Source of the DNA: Natrinema ejinorense
Lineage (GTDB): Archaea > Halobacteriota > Halobacteria > Halobacteriales > Natrialbaceae
Assembly: GCF_002494345.1 (NCBI RefSeq)
Contig: NZ_NXNI01000001.1
Span: forward strand, 1,426,001 to 1,490,000
Direction: 5' to 3'
DNA: 64,000 nt
Shown here: positions 63,255 through 64,000 of the stretch, in pieces
Layout of the letters: the number at the start of each line of letters is the position of its first letter
Numbering within the stretch: position 1 is the first letter of the stretch
The notes under the pieces: model-generated
What the model saw: the letters and a program-made list of their open reading frames with translations, nothing else
Databases searched by the model: none
What the model was told of the DNA's origin: nothing
Program-made: the position numbers and the translations under genes

Positions 63255-63728
63255 ATGCCGTCACAGGTGTTAGTCGGATTTGACGAATCGACACAGGCGA
63301 ACTTCGCATTACGATACACACTGTCGACGTACCCCGATGCAGAAATACACGTGCTCTACGTGAACGATCTTGCTGAGCAGTATAGGACAGACGATCACGA
63401 CGGTGAGGGCGATATCTATGATTTCCCCTCCGAGGAACTCTACGAGCGATCACGGACGGACGCCGAGGAACTCCTCGAGAGAGCAGCGGAGATCCCACGG
63501 GACTTCGAGACGGAAATACAAACGGAGTCGATCGATGGAAAAGCGGACTCGACTATCGTGACCTATGCGGAAGAGCACGACATCGACCATATCGTCCTCG
63601 GTAGTCATGGCCGCAACGGGTTGGCCAGATATCTGCTCGGAAGTGTCGCCGAAAGCGTGGCGCGGAGAGCACACGTCCCCGTGACGATTATCCGAGAGGA
63701 TGTCCCCCCACGAGAACCGGAACGCTAA
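63255..63728 (+). CDS. Universal stress protein (UspA family)
   Basis: The 157-residue protein starts MPSQVLVGFDES and ends in 'VLGSHGRNGLARYLLGSVAESVARRAHVPVTI', the ATP-binding G-x2-G-x9-G-S/T pattern of ATP-binding Usps. An acidic loop (RTDDHDGEGDIYDFP) is inserted. ATG 63255 gives the family N-terminus. Confidence 0.92.
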   Translation: MPSQVLVGFDESTQANFALRYTLSTYPDAEIHVLYVNDLAEQYRTDDHDGEGDIYDFPSEELYERSRTDAEELLERAAEIPRDFETEIQTESIDGKADSTIVTYAEEHDIDHIVLGSHGRNGLARYLLGSVAESVARRAHVPVTIIREDVPPREPER

Positions 63729-64000
63729 GTGTCGATTCGCAGAGCGGAGACGATATCGTTCCGGCCATTTCGTTGCGAACTCTCACGCTCGAGTGCCAGA
63801 CCTTCCGGCGAGATGCCCGGTTTCCGTCGGCTCACGCTCCGATCGCACCACCCAGCGTCGGGTGCCGAGTAGAACGCAACCAGGAGGAAGCCGACGGCGA
63901 GAGATCCGACTCTCGAGGCGAGAGTGAAAGAACAGCGTCACGAGCGTTACGATTACCAAAAATCCGTCATTTTCGATCACTGCCTTTTCGAAGCAGGAGT
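63729..64000. other. Unassigned right end of the window
   Basis: No gene can be called with confidence. A minus-strand frame ending at about 63726 contains a hydrophobic stretch (GSLAVGFLLVAFYSAPDAGW) and could be the tail of a protein, but an upstream stop and lack of a start codon argue against it. Confidence 0.3.

Noticed and set aside
63729-64000. Possible minus-strand protein tail at the right end
   Set aside because: The best frame meets a stop upstream within the window and has no ATG or GTG start, so it cannot be supported.

Overview
The window is a high-GC haloarchaeal chromosome segment, most like the Natrinema/Haloterrigena group. The signs are very acidic proteins, frequent CTCGAG and leaderless starts behind TATA boxes, Tat-type lipoprotein signals, an intron-bearing tRNA-Trp, an archaeal-type cytidylate kinase, an aMBF1-type bridging factor, an ATP-dependent LigA and F420 synthesis (CofD). 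The genus is inferred from style, not from a marker gene.

Region 1 (1-9822) is the right part of a provirus integrated at the 3' end of tRNA-Trp. Its plus-strand arm has the pleolipovirus-like order: end of a small membrane protein, a large secreted C-terminally anchored spike-like protein, three membrane proteins and a P-loop NTPase. Its minus-strand arm is a seven-gene operon whose genes mostly overlap by 4-8 bases: zinc-ribbon proteins, a Dam-type adenine methyltransferase, a PD-(D/E)XK-type nuclease and a large winged-helix protein that may serve replication. A second nuclease with the same motifs sits on the plus arm. No integrase is in view, so the left end lies before base 1.

Region 2 (9823-58100) is mostly host core genome. 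It contains guaB with a perfect palindrome before its TATA box, a solute symporter and acyl-CoA synthetase operon, cytidylate kinase, a YcaO protein, a cation/proton antiporter, a MATE pump with its TetR repressor and operator, a DJ-1 protein, Hsp20, a DHH phosphoesterase, and a thiolase overlapping an HMG-CoA-synthase/DUF35 fusion that appears to have lost its catalytic triad. Further on are a three-zinc-ribbon J-domain protein tail-to-tail with a TIR protein, tpiA, aMBF1, a hisC/adenylate-kinase-like/CDP-alcohol transferase operon, ligA, a BBE flavoprotein, an iron-box-controlled DUF5059-halocyanin lipoprotein, and an F420-associated cluster (cofD, TIM-barrel Dus-like, CitG-like, DUF447) interrupted by two unrelated genes. 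Small AT-richer patches (42.4-43.7 kb) hold a lipoprotein and tiny zinc proteins.

Region 3 (58.5-61.8 kb) is an AT-richer accessory island: an unknown acidic protein, two small membrane proteins, a HEPN-like protein, a zinc-ribbon protein and a 52-residue protein. It is cut by an IS6-type insertion sequence with gene remnants on both sides and no target duplication. Region 4 (61.9-64 kb) has two overlapping membrane-protein genes and a universal stress protein.

Two families of dispersed palindromic repeats (four and three copies) sit in intergenic gaps, usually at gene 3' ends. All function calls rest on motif recognition by eye; no database search was run.
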